Shown here: in pieces, positions 1-7,298 of the stretch | How positions within the stretch are numbered: position 1 is the stretch's first letter | Layout of the letters: each line of letters begins with the position of its first letter | Assembly: GCA_937902395.1 (NCBI GenBank) | Contig: CALGTV010000011.1 | Location: 1-55,697 of the forward strand | Direction of reading: 5' to 3' | DNA: 55,697 bases | Source of the DNA: an uncultured Ruminococcus sp. | GTDB taxonomy: Bacteria; Bacillota; Clostridia; Oscillospirales; Ruminococcaceae | Made by a program: the position numbers and the translations under genes | Notes under the pieces: model-generated | Database searches by the model: none | Seen by the model: the letters and a program-made list of their open reading frames with translations, nothing else | Told to the model about the DNA's origin: nothing

Positions 1-245
1 TTGTGCAAAGTGCAGTAAGAATCCAAGAATCCAAGAATCCAAGAATTCCTGTGTGCACTCTTGAATTCTTAACGGATTCTCGAAAGTGTCTATTATATAT
101 TTTTTTATCGCAGATATTATATAATAACGCACAAATAATATTATATATTTTTGTGCAACATGCAGTAAGGAGACAAGAAGACAAGAAGACAAGTGTGTCA
201 CCTTGGCTTCTTAACGAATTCTTGAAAATGTCTATTATTTATATT
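1..245. repeat. Two diverged direct-repeat copies containing 8-bp tandem units
   Basis: Copy 1 (about 1-100) and copy 2 (about 151-245) share a head TTGTGCAA..TGCAGTAAG and a tail CTTCTTAACG-like/TGTCTATTAT. Directly after GCAGT each copy carries a different 8-bp tandem unit: AAGAATCC about 3.75 times at 17-46, and AAGAAGAC-like three times at 167-190. The shared frame with exchanged units suggests a dispersed intergenic element with a hypervariable core. The window edge may cut a longer array. No gene is supported here: the 110-codon open frame across it has no ribosome site and no recognisable product. Confidence 0.6.
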
Positions 246-268
246 AAGCCGTTAGCTGATATTATTAA

Positions 269-298
269 TAAAAAAAAGGACGGAAATTATCCGTCCTT
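269..298 (-). terminator. Rho-independent terminator of the helicase/small-peptide unit
   Basis: Stem AAGGACGG/CCGTCCTT (276-283 with 291-298), loop AAATTAT. On the minus strand it is followed by a run of eight T (the A-run at 270-277). It lies 17 bases past the stop of the 35-residue peptide gene. Confidence 0.85.
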
Positions 299-314
299 AG
301 TCGCATATTTGATT

Positions 315-422
315 TTATTGCAGGAATGGCAATAAAATAATTCCCAATGCCATAACCCCTGCAAGAGCAAGTACTACAATTCTCATAGCTGTAGATTTTT
401 TCGGCTTGTTTCCGTTGTTCAT
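315..422 (-). CDS. 35-residue single-pass membrane peptide downstream of the helicase
   Basis: A short gene on the minus strand whose translation begins MNNGNKPKKSTAMR and continues as one hydrophobic helix (IVVLALAGVMALGIILLPFL). It has a perfect AGGAGG at 429-434, seven bases before the ATG, and ends just before a strong terminator, so it is very probably translated as the last gene of the helicase transcript. The basic N-terminus followed by a single membrane segment resembles small DUF4044-type peptides of Firmicutes. That family assignment is a guess from architecture. Function unknown; the helicase gene ends 12 bases upstream, so the two are probably co-transcribed. Confidence 0.65.
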   Translation of the reverse strand: MNNGNKPKKSTAMRIVVLALAGVMALGIILLPFLQ

Positions 423-433
423 AATTTTCCTCC

Positions 434-2173
434 TTAGTGGCGCTTTTTGGTACGTTTGCGGCGGTCGGGAGTGTAATCCCCGAATACATCCGCTTTTTTG
501 CGGTTTCCGTATGCCGATTTTCTGCGGTCGGGCTTATTGCCCTTTTTGTCGAATCCACGGGATTTTCCCTTTTTCTCAGGCTTTTCCTTAGAACCGCCCT
601 TGTAAAGCTTCACCTCAACCTTGTGACCGTTGATGCGTATAGGATTCACGCTGTCGAGGATATAATCCGATTCAGCTTCGGGGACTTCAACCGTTGTGTG
701 ATAGTCAAAAATATCAATCTTGCCGAAATCCTGTCCCGACATTCCCGTAGCGTCAACCAGTGCGCCGAGAATGAAATTGGGAGCAATTTTCTTGCTTCGA
801 CCGATATTCAAATCAATTTTTACCGTATCTGCGCCTTTACGACCGCCCTTTTTCAGCGGCTTGGGCATATCGAATTCAGGGAGACTTTCAATCTCCTTGG
901 CAAGTCGGCTGCCGATAATTCTCGCAGCGGCTTCGCGGTAGTCAATACCCCTTGCGGCAAGGCGTTCAAGGATATCTGTTATCTCCACGGAAGCGGCAGG
1001 CATTTCCTCGATTTCGCGGATTATAGCGTCAGTTTTGGCTGTTATGATATCCTCTTTATCGGGGAGAGGAAGCTCAGTTATAGTCGCCTTTGTGTATCTC
1101 GCAATATCCTTTAAGTCGTACTGCTGACGGCGGCTTGTGATAAGGGTATATGCTGCGCCCTTGCGTCCTGCTCTGCCCGTTCTGCCGATACGGTGGATGT
1201 AGTATTCGTTATCCTGCGGCAAATCGTAGTTGAAAACAGCGTCGATACCGCTTACATCAATACCTCTTGCGGCTACGTCAGTAGCAACGAGAACGGCTGT
1301 AGTACGTGCTTTGAAGCTGTTCATCACCTGAGTGCGCTGAGCCTGCTTCATATCGCCGTGGAGACCTGCGGCACGGATTCCGCTTTTTACAAGCTCCTCA
1401 GTGAGCTCGTCAACCATTTTCTTTGTGTTGCAGAAAACCATTGCAGATTCAGGGGCATATGCCGCAAGAAGAAGCTTTAAAGCGTCGGTTTTTCTGCCCA
1501 TTGCGGTCATAAACCAGAACTGGTCAATGAGTTCAACGGTTTTCTGTGCGGATTTAATTTTTATCTGCACAGGTTCACGCTGATATTTCTCAGTAATTGC
1601 CAGTATCTCAGGGGGCATTGTAGCGGAGAAAAGCACCGTCTGACGTTCCTCGGGGACATCTGCAAGGATTGATTCGATATCCTCACGGAAGCCCATATTC
1701 AGCATTTCGTCAGCCTCATCGAGAATGACAGTGCGGAGATTTTCAAGTTTAAGGGTACGTCTGCGGATATGGTCCATAACGCGTCCGGGAGTACCGATAA
1801 CGATGTTTGCACCGCGTTTCAGCTCCATAATCTGACGTTCCATACTTGCACCGCCGTACACCGCGCAAGCCTTGACAGAACGCTTGTATTTGGCGAATTT
1901 GCGTATTTCCTCGCAAGCCTGCATAGCAAGCTCACGGGTGGGGCAGAGGATAAGAACAGCCACGGATTTCTTGTCGGAATCGGTAATTGATTCAACGGCA
2001 GGAATACCGAAAGCGGCGGTTTTTCCCGTACCTGTGTTGGAGCGCCCGATAACATCAATTCCCTGTACAAGCAGGGGGATGCTCTCTTGTTGTATCTGCG
2101 TCATTTCGGAGAAGCCGAGCTCCTCCACAGCTCTCAGAATATCCTGAGATAAATTTAATTCATTAAACTTCAT
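434..2173 (-). CDS. DEAD-box ATP-dependent RNA helicase with DbpA-type RNA-binding domain
   Basis: RNA helicase of 579 residues that unwinds RNA duplexes with ATP; likely roles are ribosome assembly or mRNA turnover in the cytoplasm. The N-terminal half shows the Q motif region (FSEMTQIQQESIP), Walker A (NTGTGKTA), DEAD (VILDEADEML) and SAT. The second RecA domain ends with HRIGRTGRAG. Residues about 470-545 match the DbpA/CsdA RNA-binding fold (IDLNIGRSKKIAPNFILGAL), and the last 35 residues are a Lys/Arg-rich tail typical of CshA/DeaD proteins. The architecture matches CshA/DeaD/DbpA; the sequence alone does not decide which. Transcribed from the promoter at 2211-2239, with the small membrane peptide gene downstream. 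Confidence 0.93.
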   Translation of the reverse strand: MKFNELNLSQDILRAVEELGFSEMTQIQQESIPLLVQGIDVIGRSNTGTGKTAAFGIPAVESITDSDKKSVAVLILCPTRELAMQACEEIRKFAKYKRSVKACAVYGGASMERQIMELKRGANIVIGTPGRVMDHIRRRTLKLENLRTVILDEADEMLNMGFREDIESILADVPEERQTVLFSATMPPEILAITEKYQREPVQIKIKSAQKTVELIDQFWFMTAMGRKTDALKLLLAAYAPESAMVFCNTKKMVDELTEELVKSGIRAAGLHGDMKQAQRTQVMNSFKARTTAVLVATDVAARGIDVSGIDAVFNYDLPQDNEYYIHRIGRTGRAGRKGAAYTLITSRRQQYDLKDIARYTKATITELPLPDKEDIITAKTDAIIREIEEMPAASVEITDILERLAARGIDYREAAARIIGSRLAKEIESLPEFDMPKPLKKGGRKGADTVKIDLNIGRSKKIAPNFILGALVDATGMSGQDFGKIDIFDYHTTVEVPEAESDYILDSVNPIRINGHKVEVKLYKGGSKEKPEKKGKSRGFDKKGNKPDRRKSAYGNRKKADVFGDYTPDRRKRTKKRH

Positions 2174-2210
2174 ATTATCCCTTTCTTTTTACGACATTTT
2201 CCTATATTAC

Positions 2211-2239
2211 ATCATACCACATTTTCAAAGAAAGGTCAA
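2211..2239 (-). promoter_or_regulatory. Sigma-A type promoter of the helicase gene
   Basis: On the minus strand TTGACC (2234-2239), a 17-base spacer, then TATGAT (2211-2216), about 40 bases before the helicase ATG. Confidence 0.7.
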
Positions 2240-2273
2240 GGTTTTTCAGAAATCAATTTGTCCTGTTAAAATG

Positions 2274-2302
2274 TTGCTTTTTTGTGGGATATGTGGTATA
2301 AT
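2274..2302 (+). promoter_or_regulatory. Promoter upstream of the GNAT gene
   Basis: TTGCTT (2274-2279), 17-base spacer, TATAAT (2297-2302). It is divergent from the helicase promoter. The transcript would run through the hairpin element at 2309-2448 before reaching the acetyltransferase gene. Confidence 0.6.
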
Positions 2303-2308
2303 GATGTA

Positions 2309-2448
2309 AATTATAGTGAACGTCAAATATAATTTGACATTCACTATAATTAATGATTTAAAGTGCCTCGCACATCCGCAAACTAAAGTTTGCTCCGTGC
2401 GGATCGGCAAATAGCAAACGCCAAAAGATTTTGTCGTTTGCTATAATT
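2309..2448. repeat. MITE-like three-hairpin intergenic element
   Basis: A 140-bp block bounded by inverted termini AATTATAG (2309-2316) and CTATAATT (2441-2448). It contains a 20-bp arm pair (2309-2328 with 2332-2351, 19 of 20 paired), a central stem GCAAACT/AGTTTGC (2378-2384 with 2387-2393) closed by CGCAC/GTGCG, and a third arm pair (2411-2426 with 2429-2444, 15 of 16). This is far more symmetry than a leader needs, so a small non-autonomous element is likely. No coding capacity. Confidence 0.55.
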
Positions 2449-2461
2449 AAGGAGGATCGTT

Positions 2462-2485
2462 ATGTGTGGACTGTTATCCGATTAA
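2462..2485 (+). CDS. Seven-codon open frame with strong ribosome site (possible leader or fossil start)
   Basis: AAGGAGG at 2449-2455, six bases of spacing, then ATG and codons for MCGLLSD and TAA. The ribosome site is better than that of the acetyltransferase 27 bases downstream. It may be a leader peptide, or the surviving start of a gene truncated when the neighbouring element arrived. No attenuator structure is visible after it. Confidence 0.3.
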   Translation: MCGLLSD

Positions 2486-2511
2486 AATATTATTAATTGG
2501 AGGAAATATAA

Positions 2512-3009
2512 ATGAATTATAACATAAGAAAAATCCGTGAGGACGAATATTATCTGCTTGAAGATTTCATATACGAGGCAATTTTTATTCCCGAGGGCGT
2601 AGAACCGCCGCCAAGGGAGATTGTAAATCAGCCCGATATACAGGTATATATCAGGGGCTTTGGCACTGAAAAGGACGATATATGCTTTGTTGCAGAAGTT
2701 GAAAATAAAGTTGTGGGAGCTGTCTGGGTGCGCGATATGAAGGATTACGGACATATTGCCGACGGTGTGCCCTCCTTTGCGATTTCACTTTATAAGGAAT
2801 ACAGAAATTGCGGAATCGGCACGGAAATGATGAAAACCATGCTTGCTGAACTGAAAAATCGTGGATATGCCAGAACATCTCTTGCAGTGCAGAAAGCAAA
2901 CTATGCTGTAAGAATGTATAAAAAAGTCGGATTCGTGACTATTGACAAAAACGACGAGGAATACATAATGGTCTGCTATTTGCAGAATACTCCTGAAAGG
3001 CAGGAATAA
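2512..3009 (+). CDS. GNAT-family N-acetyltransferase
   Basis: 165-residue acetyl-CoA-dependent acyltransferase of the GNAT fold. The acetyl-CoA loop is visible as EYRNCGIGTEMM (R-x-x-G-x-G pattern, about residues 98-109), followed by the helix and the terminal strand NYAVRMYKKVGF that ends most GNAT domains. The substrate cannot be read from the sequence; the N-terminus (YNIRKIREDEYYLLEDF) is like ribosomal-protein or small-molecule acetyltransferases. Ribosome site TTGGAGG precedes the ATG. Its stop is one base before the next start, so it is co-transcribed and probably translationally coupled with the TcdA-like gene. Confidence 0.85.
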   Translation: MNYNIRKIREDEYYLLEDFIYEAIFIPEGVEPPPREIVNQPDIQVYIRGFGTEKDDICFVAEVENKVVGAVWVRDMKDYGHIADGVPSFAISLYKEYRNCGIGTEMMKTMLAELKNRGYARTSLAVQKANYAVRMYKKVGFVTIDKNDEEYIMVCYLQNTPERQE

Positions 3010-3010
3010 T

Positions 3011-3727
3011 ATGTCAGAAACCTTTATAAGAACAGAAATGCTTATAGGCACAGAGGGCATGGAGCGGCTGAAATCCGCCCGTATAGCCATTTTCGGCATC
3101 GGCGGAGTAGGCGGATATACCGCAGAGGCTCTTGCGCGGTCAGGAGTAGGCGCACTGGACCTTATCGACAATGACACGGTAAGCGAATCAAACCTCAACC
3201 GCCAGATAATCGCCCTGAGAAGTAATATAGGACAATATAAGACAAATATTGTAAAAGCTCGCATAAACGACATTAACCCCGATTGTAAAGTAACGGCTCA
3301 TAATCTCTTTTTTATGCCTGATACAGCGGATTCCATTGATTTTTCACAGTATGATTACGTTGTGGACGCAATCGACACAATAACGGGGAAAATCGAGATA
3401 ATCATGAGGGCGAAAGCCGCAGGAGTTCCTGTTATTAGCTCCATGGGCGCAGGAAACAAGCTTGACCCTACGGCATTTGAGGTTGCTGATATATACAAGA
3501 CCTCCGTCTGTCCTCTTGCAAGGGTTATGCGCCGCGAAATGAAGAAAAGGGGAGTGGATTCCCTGAAAGTCGTGTACTCCAGAGAGGAGGCGATTTCCCC
3601 GAAAATCAGCGGAATAACACAGCCCTCGGGAAAGGCTGTGGCAGGCTCATGTGCCTTTGTCCCCTCGGTAGCAGGGCTGATTATTGCAGGGGAGGTTATA
3701 AAGGATTTAATTAAGAATTCAGAATGA
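3011..3727 (+). CDS. tcdA: TcdA/CsdL-like tRNA threonylcarbamoyladenosine dehydratase (ThiF/E1 superfamily)
   Basis: 238-residue E1-like adenylating enzyme. The Rossmann nucleotide loop reads IFGIGGVGGYTAEAL (about residues 27-41), followed by the DNDTVSESNLNRQ segment and DYVVDAIDTI typical of the ThiF/MoeB/TcdA group. The protein lacks the CxxC zinc pairs of MoeB/ThiF and has the short length of TcdA, which cyclises t6A to ct6A at position 37 of ANN-decoding tRNAs. The family is sure and the exact substrate is inferred. It overlaps in transcription with the GNAT gene upstream. The last codons run into an AATTAAGAATTCAGAAT-type intergenic repeat, so the C-terminal residues may have been rewritten by that repeat. 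Confidence 0.82.
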   Translation: MSETFIRTEMLIGTEGMERLKSARIAIFGIGGVGGYTAEALARSGVGALDLIDNDTVSESNLNRQIIALRSNIGQYKTNIVKARINDINPDCKVTAHNLFFMPDTADSIDFSQYDYVVDAIDTITGKIEIIMRAKAAGVPVISSMGAGNKLDPTAFEVADIYKTSVCPLARVMRREMKKRGVDSLKVVYSREEAISPKISGITQPSGKAVAGSCAFVPSVAGLIIAGEVIKDLIKNSE

Positions 3728-3911
3728 AGAATTAAGAATTAATGAGTTTTTCTTACAAAAAATGTGGGCGGAAATTGTCTTGAAAATCATAAATTTCGTT
3801 CCAAAATTGCGGGAACAGCTTAACCTGACCCTACAATAATTACGTTTTTCGATAAAATTGCCATACCTAAACCTAATGACTAAAGGCTGACGGCTTTTTT
3901 TCAAAAACCTA

Positions 3912-3940
3912 TTGCATTTTTCTTCATTTTATAATATAAT
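3912..3940 (+). promoter_or_regulatory. Promoter of cysK
   Basis: TTGCAT (3912-3917), 17-base spacer, TATAAT (3935-3940). The rest of the 3728-3986 spacer holds AATTAAGAATT-type repeat sequence at its start and no gene. I see no T-box or S-box leader. Confidence 0.6.
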
Positions 3941-3986
3941 ATTAAAGGAAATTTTATTTAAGAAGATTTAAAAGGAGAAATCTGTA

Positions 3987-4916
3987 ATGGTTTGCAACAA
4001 TATACTTGAAGCAATAGGACATACGCCGATAATAAGGCTGAATAAGATGAATAAGCCGGGAAATGCCGAAGTACTGGTGAAATTCGAGGGACTTAACGTA
4101 GGCGGTTCAATTAAGACAAGAACTGCTTTCAATATGATTCGACAGGCTGAAAAAGAGGGTTTAATCAACAAGGATACAATAATCGTTGAGCCAACAAGCG
4201 GAAATCAGGGTATCGGTCTTTCACTTGTGGGAGCTGTAAAGGGCTATAAGACTATAATTATTATGCCCGATTCCGTCAGTGAGGAACGCAGAAAGCTTGT
4301 TCGTCACTACGGTGCGGAGGTTATACTCGTTCACGATGACGGCGATATCGGCAAATGTATTCGTGAGTGTCTTGATACCGCACTCCGTATGAAAGCCGAG
4401 GACAGCCGAGTTTTCGTACCTCAGCAGTTCACAAATATGAATAATATTTTTGCTCATAAGTATTACACAGCCCTTGAAATTCTGGAGCAGACAGCAGGCA
4501 GAATTGACGGTTTCTGTTCGGGAATCGGCACAGGCGGAACTATTACAGGCATCGGCGAAACGCTGAAATCCCAGTATCCTGATATGCTTATCTGGGCGGT
4601 AGAGCCTGAAAATGCGGCTATTTTAGCAGGCGGAAACATTGGTACGCATTTGCAAATGGGTATCGGTGACGGAATTATTCCCGATATACTTAATCAGAAA
4701 ATTTATGATGATATTTACATTGTAACCGACGAGGAAGCAATTCAGACTGCTCAGGACCTTGCGCGCAAGGAGGGTATTCTGTGCGGTATTTCCAGCGGAA
4801 CTAACGTTGCTGCGGCTCTGAAAATGGCTGAAAAGCTGGGCGAGGGCAAGACAGTTGTGACTATTCTCCCCGATACTGCGGAGAGATATTTCTCCACACC
4901 GCTTTTTGAGGATTAA
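3987..4916 (+). CDS. cysK: Cysteine synthase (O-acetylserine sulfhydrylase)
   Basis: PLP enzyme of fold type II (309 residues) making cysteine from O-acetylserine and sulfide. The PLP lysine lies in GGSIKTR (about residue 44), where most CysK proteins have SVKDR, so the residue after the lysine is Thr here. The substrate loop TSGNQGIGLS, the phosphate-binding GTGGTITG and the final GISSGTN are all present. Length matches CysK (about 310) rather than cystathionine beta-synthase. It has its own promoter and ribosome site AAAAGGAG. It supplies the cysteine used by the desulfurase/ThiI pair 1-2 kb downstream; that functional link is inference. Confidence 0.9.
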   Translation: MVCNNILEAIGHTPIIRLNKMNKPGNAEVLVKFEGLNVGGSIKTRTAFNMIRQAEKEGLINKDTIIVEPTSGNQGIGLSLVGAVKGYKTIIIMPDSVSEERRKLVRHYGAEVILVHDDGDIGKCIRECLDTALRMKAEDSRVFVPQQFTNMNNIFAHKYYTALEILEQTAGRIDGFCSGIGTGGTITGIGETLKSQYPDMLIWAVEPENAAILAGGNIGTHLQMGIGDGIIPDILNQKIYDDIYIVTDEEAIQTAQDLARKEGILCGISSGTNVAAALKMAEKLGEGKTVVTILPDTAERYFSTPLFED

Positions 4917-4926
4917 TTTGAAATTT

Positions 4927-4990
4927 AGTAGGGGCGGATATCATCCGCCTTTATAAGCCTTTAGCCGTTAGCTGTTAGCCTTTAGCTAAT
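4927..4990. repeat. Palindromic spacer repeat followed by TTAGC heptad repeat
   Basis: AGTAGGGGCGGATATCATCC begins a 7-bp stem (GGCGGAT 4933-4939 with ATCCGCC 4943-4949), followed directly by degenerate 7-bp units of the form TTTAGCC/GTTAGCT (about 4956-4988). The same two motif types recur near 6003 and 8515-8590, so these are dispersed intergenic repeats. The stem followed by TTTAT may also terminate cysK transcripts. Confidence 0.6.
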
Positions 4991-5025
4991 GGATTAGGCA
5001 GAGTGATAAAAAGGAGGTTAGAAAA

Positions 5026-5880
5026 ATGAGTAAGCTTACTAAAGAAAAATTTGACGCAATTATAAAGTCAAATCTTATTAAATCTGATGTTTCTGCTGAT
5101 GATTTCGGATATGACATTAACGGTCAGAATTATGACCTTTATTACGCAAATAGTTGTTTTAAAACATTTGTGGAAGATATGGAAAAAAATTATTTACAGC
5201 ATTATACAAAGTATGATAAGGGAAAGGGAAGCGAACTTGAATCGCATGACGGTAAACCTCCTAAAATGGCAAGTGTTGGTTCTTCGTCTCGTTTCTGCTA
5301 TCTTGCATTAAGAGATGTGGTTGGAGTGGAATTTGAAAAAAGCTGTTCTTTCCAACGAGGCGGCATACCGCCACAGCTTGACGCATATATTCTGCAGGAG
5401 TATTGTGATATATTTGTGGAAGTGAAATGTCACGAGATTTTTGATTCCCACAAAATAAAAATGAAAAACAAGTATCTGACGCACTTCAAAGAAAACGACA
5501 TTTTCCCTGAAATAGTATTAAATGCGACAGCGGGCGGGGAGGAATTTACCGCACCATTAAGTCTGTTCGGCATTGATAAGGAAAGCTCGCGTTTTGATGT
5601 GAAGCAGTTCATCTGCCACCTGCTTGGAATTGCGGAAAATACAGGGGAAAAGCCTGCAAAGCTTGTTTATCTGTTCTTCATTCCCGATGAGGAGGACGAA
5701 CAAACGAAAAAAGAAATCAAAGAATTTTTCGACCTGCTGCAAGGTGAAATCAAAGCTATTTTCACAAGTGAGCCAATTGTGAAATTCTGCAAGGATAACA
5801 ATATAAGCCTTTTTGCCATAGCGGAGAAAAGCAAAACTATGGAAACTCTCACAACTGAAAACACAGTAGTTTTATTCTGA
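5026..5880 (+). CDS. PD-(D/E)XK nuclease-like protein (PGN_0703-type restriction-endonuclease-like)
   Basis: 284 residues, no signal peptide. The core has the spacing of a PD-(D/E)XK nuclease: Asp119 in PPQLDAYI, then Glu132-x-Lys134 in DIFVEVKCHEI after a hydrophobic strand. The remaining sequence is a mixed alpha/beta domain with a C-terminal region (FFIPDEED..KKEIKEFFDLL) resembling PGN_0703-like solitary nucleases. No methyltransferase or specificity gene is nearby, so it is not an obvious restriction system. It could be a solitary defence nuclease or a repair nuclease. Ribosome site AAAGGAGG, terminator at 5887-5912, monocistronic. Nuclease fold fairly sure; role unknown. Confidence 0.6.
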   Translation: MSKLTKEKFDAIIKSNLIKSDVSADDFGYDINGQNYDLYYANSCFKTFVEDMEKNYLQHYTKYDKGKGSELESHDGKPPKMASVGSSSRFCYLALRDVVGVEFEKSCSFQRGGIPPQLDAYILQEYCDIFVEVKCHEIFDSHKIKMKNKYLTHFKENDIFPEIVLNATAGGEEFTAPLSLFGIDKESSRFDVKQFICHLLGIAENTGEKPAKLVYLFFIPDEEDEQTKKEIKEFFDLLQGEIKAIFTSEPIVKFCKDNNISLFAIAEKSKTMETLTTENTVVLF

Positions 5881-5886
5881 TAAATC

Positions 5887-5912
5887 AAGGCATTGCATCA
5901 CCGCAATGCCTT
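5887..5912 (+). terminator. Terminator of the PD-(D/E)XK gene
   Basis: Perfect 10-bp stem AAGGCATTGC/GCAATGCCTT with a 6-base loop, followed by TTGTTATTT. Confidence 0.75.
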
Positions 5913-5949
5913 TGTTATTTGTATAACATATTTAAAAATATCCCTCGCC

Positions 5950-5980
5950 TATAGCATTATCACAAAATATATGCTATAAT
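5950..5980 (+). promoter_or_regulatory. Promoter with overlapping inverted repeat, upstream of the desulfurase
   Basis: TATAAT at 5975-5980 overlaps an inverted repeat TATAGCAT (5950-5957)/ATGCTATA (5971-5978). The -35 region is poor (TAGCAT or TATCAC). The symmetric sequence covering the -10 could be an operator; the regulator is unknown. Confidence 0.4.
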
Positions 5981-6002
5981 AAATAAGATAGGCTTATTGT
6001 AG

Positions 6003-6022
6003 GGACACAGCGTGCTGTGTCC
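6003..6022. repeat. GTAGGGACAC-type palindromic repeat
   Basis: Stem GGACACAG/CTGTGTCC with loop CGTG, preceded by TTGTA. The same motif with a compensated base pair (GGACACGG/CCGTGTCC, same loop) lies at 8571-8590. Paired changes that keep the stem argue that the fold matters. Here it sits between the promoter and the ribosome site of the desulfurase. Confidence 0.6.
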
Positions 6023-6063
6023 GTGCAGATAAATGAATAAAATTATTCTGTTTGGGAGGAAAA

Positions 6064-7191
6064 ATGATATATTTAGACAATGCCGCAACAACAAAGCCCT
6101 GTGAGGCGGCTGTGGCAGCGGTTACGGAGATGATGACCGAGAATTTCGGCAATCCCTCATCTCTCCACCGTGCAGGACTTGACGCACAGCTTGCGGTTGA
6201 CAAGGCTCGAAAAGTAATTGCAGGAGCTTTAAATGCCGACAGTTCCAACATAATTTTCACATCGGGGGCAACTGAGAGCAATAACCTAGCAATCCGTGGA
6301 GCCTGTGCCGCATACGGAAAAAAACGGCGTAAAATCGTGGCATCAGCGGTTGAACACGCATCAGTTGACGAAACTCTCACCGCTATGGAAAAAAGCGGAT
6401 TTGAAATTGTCCGCATTTCTCCCCGTGAAGACGGAAAATTCTATCCTGTGGATTTTCTCACCGCCTGCGATGATAATACAGTTCTTGTAACCGCTATGCA
6501 GGTCAACAATGAAACGGGACATATTCTGCCCGTCAAGGAAATTTTCACGGCGGTCAAGCGGAAATTCCCCGAAATAATCACTCACAGCGACTGCGTTCAG
6601 GCATTTATAAAGCTGAATATTTCCGCAAAAGCTCTCAATGCTGATCTTATTTCAATAAGCGGTCACAAGGTACATTCCGCTAAGGGAGTGGGAGCGCTTT
6701 ACATAAAAAAGGGAATCCGTGTTCTGCCCATTGTCACGGGGGGCAAGCAGGAAAAAGGTATACGTTCAGGAACAGAATCAGTTCCCCTTATCTGCGGATT
6801 TGGGGCGGCGGTGGAGGCTCTGCAGCCCACTATAGCGGAGAGATATGCCCATGCACAAATGCTGAAAGATACGCTGATTGGCGAAATATTGTCAATTGAG
6901 GGAGTTACTGTGAATTCTCCCGAGGACGCTTCGCCATACGTCATAAATATTTCCGCCGCAGGCAAGCGCTCTGAAATTATGCTTCACTATCTTGAAAGCT
7001 TCGGAATTTATGTAAGCAGCGGTTCAGCTTGTTCAAAGGGACAGCAAAGCGGAGTTTTAGAACAGTTCGGCATACACGGCAAATCCGCCGATAGTGCATT
7101 GCGTGTCAGCGTTTGCGGAGATACGACAATTGAGGATATACGGTCATTTGCGGAAAAACTCCGTGAGGGAATCAATTCCGTAAGAGGATAA
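6064..7191 (+). CDS. Cysteine desulfurase (NifS/IscS family)
   Basis: PLP enzyme (375 residues) that takes sulfur from cysteine and carries it as a persulfide. The N-terminus MIYLDNAATTKP is diagnostic. The PLP lysine is in SGHKVHSAKG and the persulfide cysteine in SGSACSKGQQ (short-loop class I-like region). The ATG at 6064 is preferred over a TTG at 6052 because GGGAGG (6054-6059) lies four bases before it and overlaps the TTG. The gene is followed by thiI across a 107-base repeat-filled spacer. That pairing is known from Firmicutes such as the NifZ-ThiI pair of B. subtilis, so the likely sulfur acceptor is ThiI. Confidence 0.9.
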   Translation: MIYLDNAATTKPCEAAVAAVTEMMTENFGNPSSLHRAGLDAQLAVDKARKVIAGALNADSSNIIFTSGATESNNLAIRGACAAYGKKRRKIVASAVEHASVDETLTAMEKSGFEIVRISPREDGKFYPVDFLTACDDNTVLVTAMQVNNETGHILPVKEIFTAVKRKFPEIITHSDCVQAFIKLNISAKALNADLISISGHKVHSAKGVGALYIKKGIRVLPIVTGGKQEKGIRSGTESVPLICGFGAAVEALQPTIAERYAHAQMLKDTLIGEILSIEGVTVNSPEDASPYVINISAAGKRSEIMLHYLESFGIYVSSGSACSKGQQSGVLEQFGIHGKSADSALRVSVCGDTTIEDIRSFAEKLREGINSVRG

Positions 7192-7196
7192 TTAAT

Positions 7197-7279
7197 AATT
7201 AAGAATGCAGAATTAAGAATAAATATGAAATTTTTGTTGAACGCTACAATTCTTAATTCATAATTTTTAATTCTGAATT
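7197..7279. repeat. AATTAAGAATT inverted repeat between the desulfurase gene and thiI
   Basis: Left arm 7197-7220 (AATTAAGAATGCAGAATTAA..) is complementary to the right arm 7249-7279, separated by about 28 bases. Similar direct sequence occurs at 3714-3740 over the end of the tcdA-like gene. AT-rich dispersed intergenic repeat; it might fold in the intercistronic RNA. Confidence 0.5.
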
Positions 7280-7298
7280 TGGTAATAGGAGAATGAAA

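Noticed and set aside
17..193. Possible CRISPR array from the short tandem units
   Set aside because: Units are 8 bases with no spacers, and no cas genes are present.
3..335. 110-codon plus-strand open frame across the left-end repeats
   Set aside because: No ribosome site, repeats of 8 bases break any protein periodicity, and it runs into the helicase terminator region.
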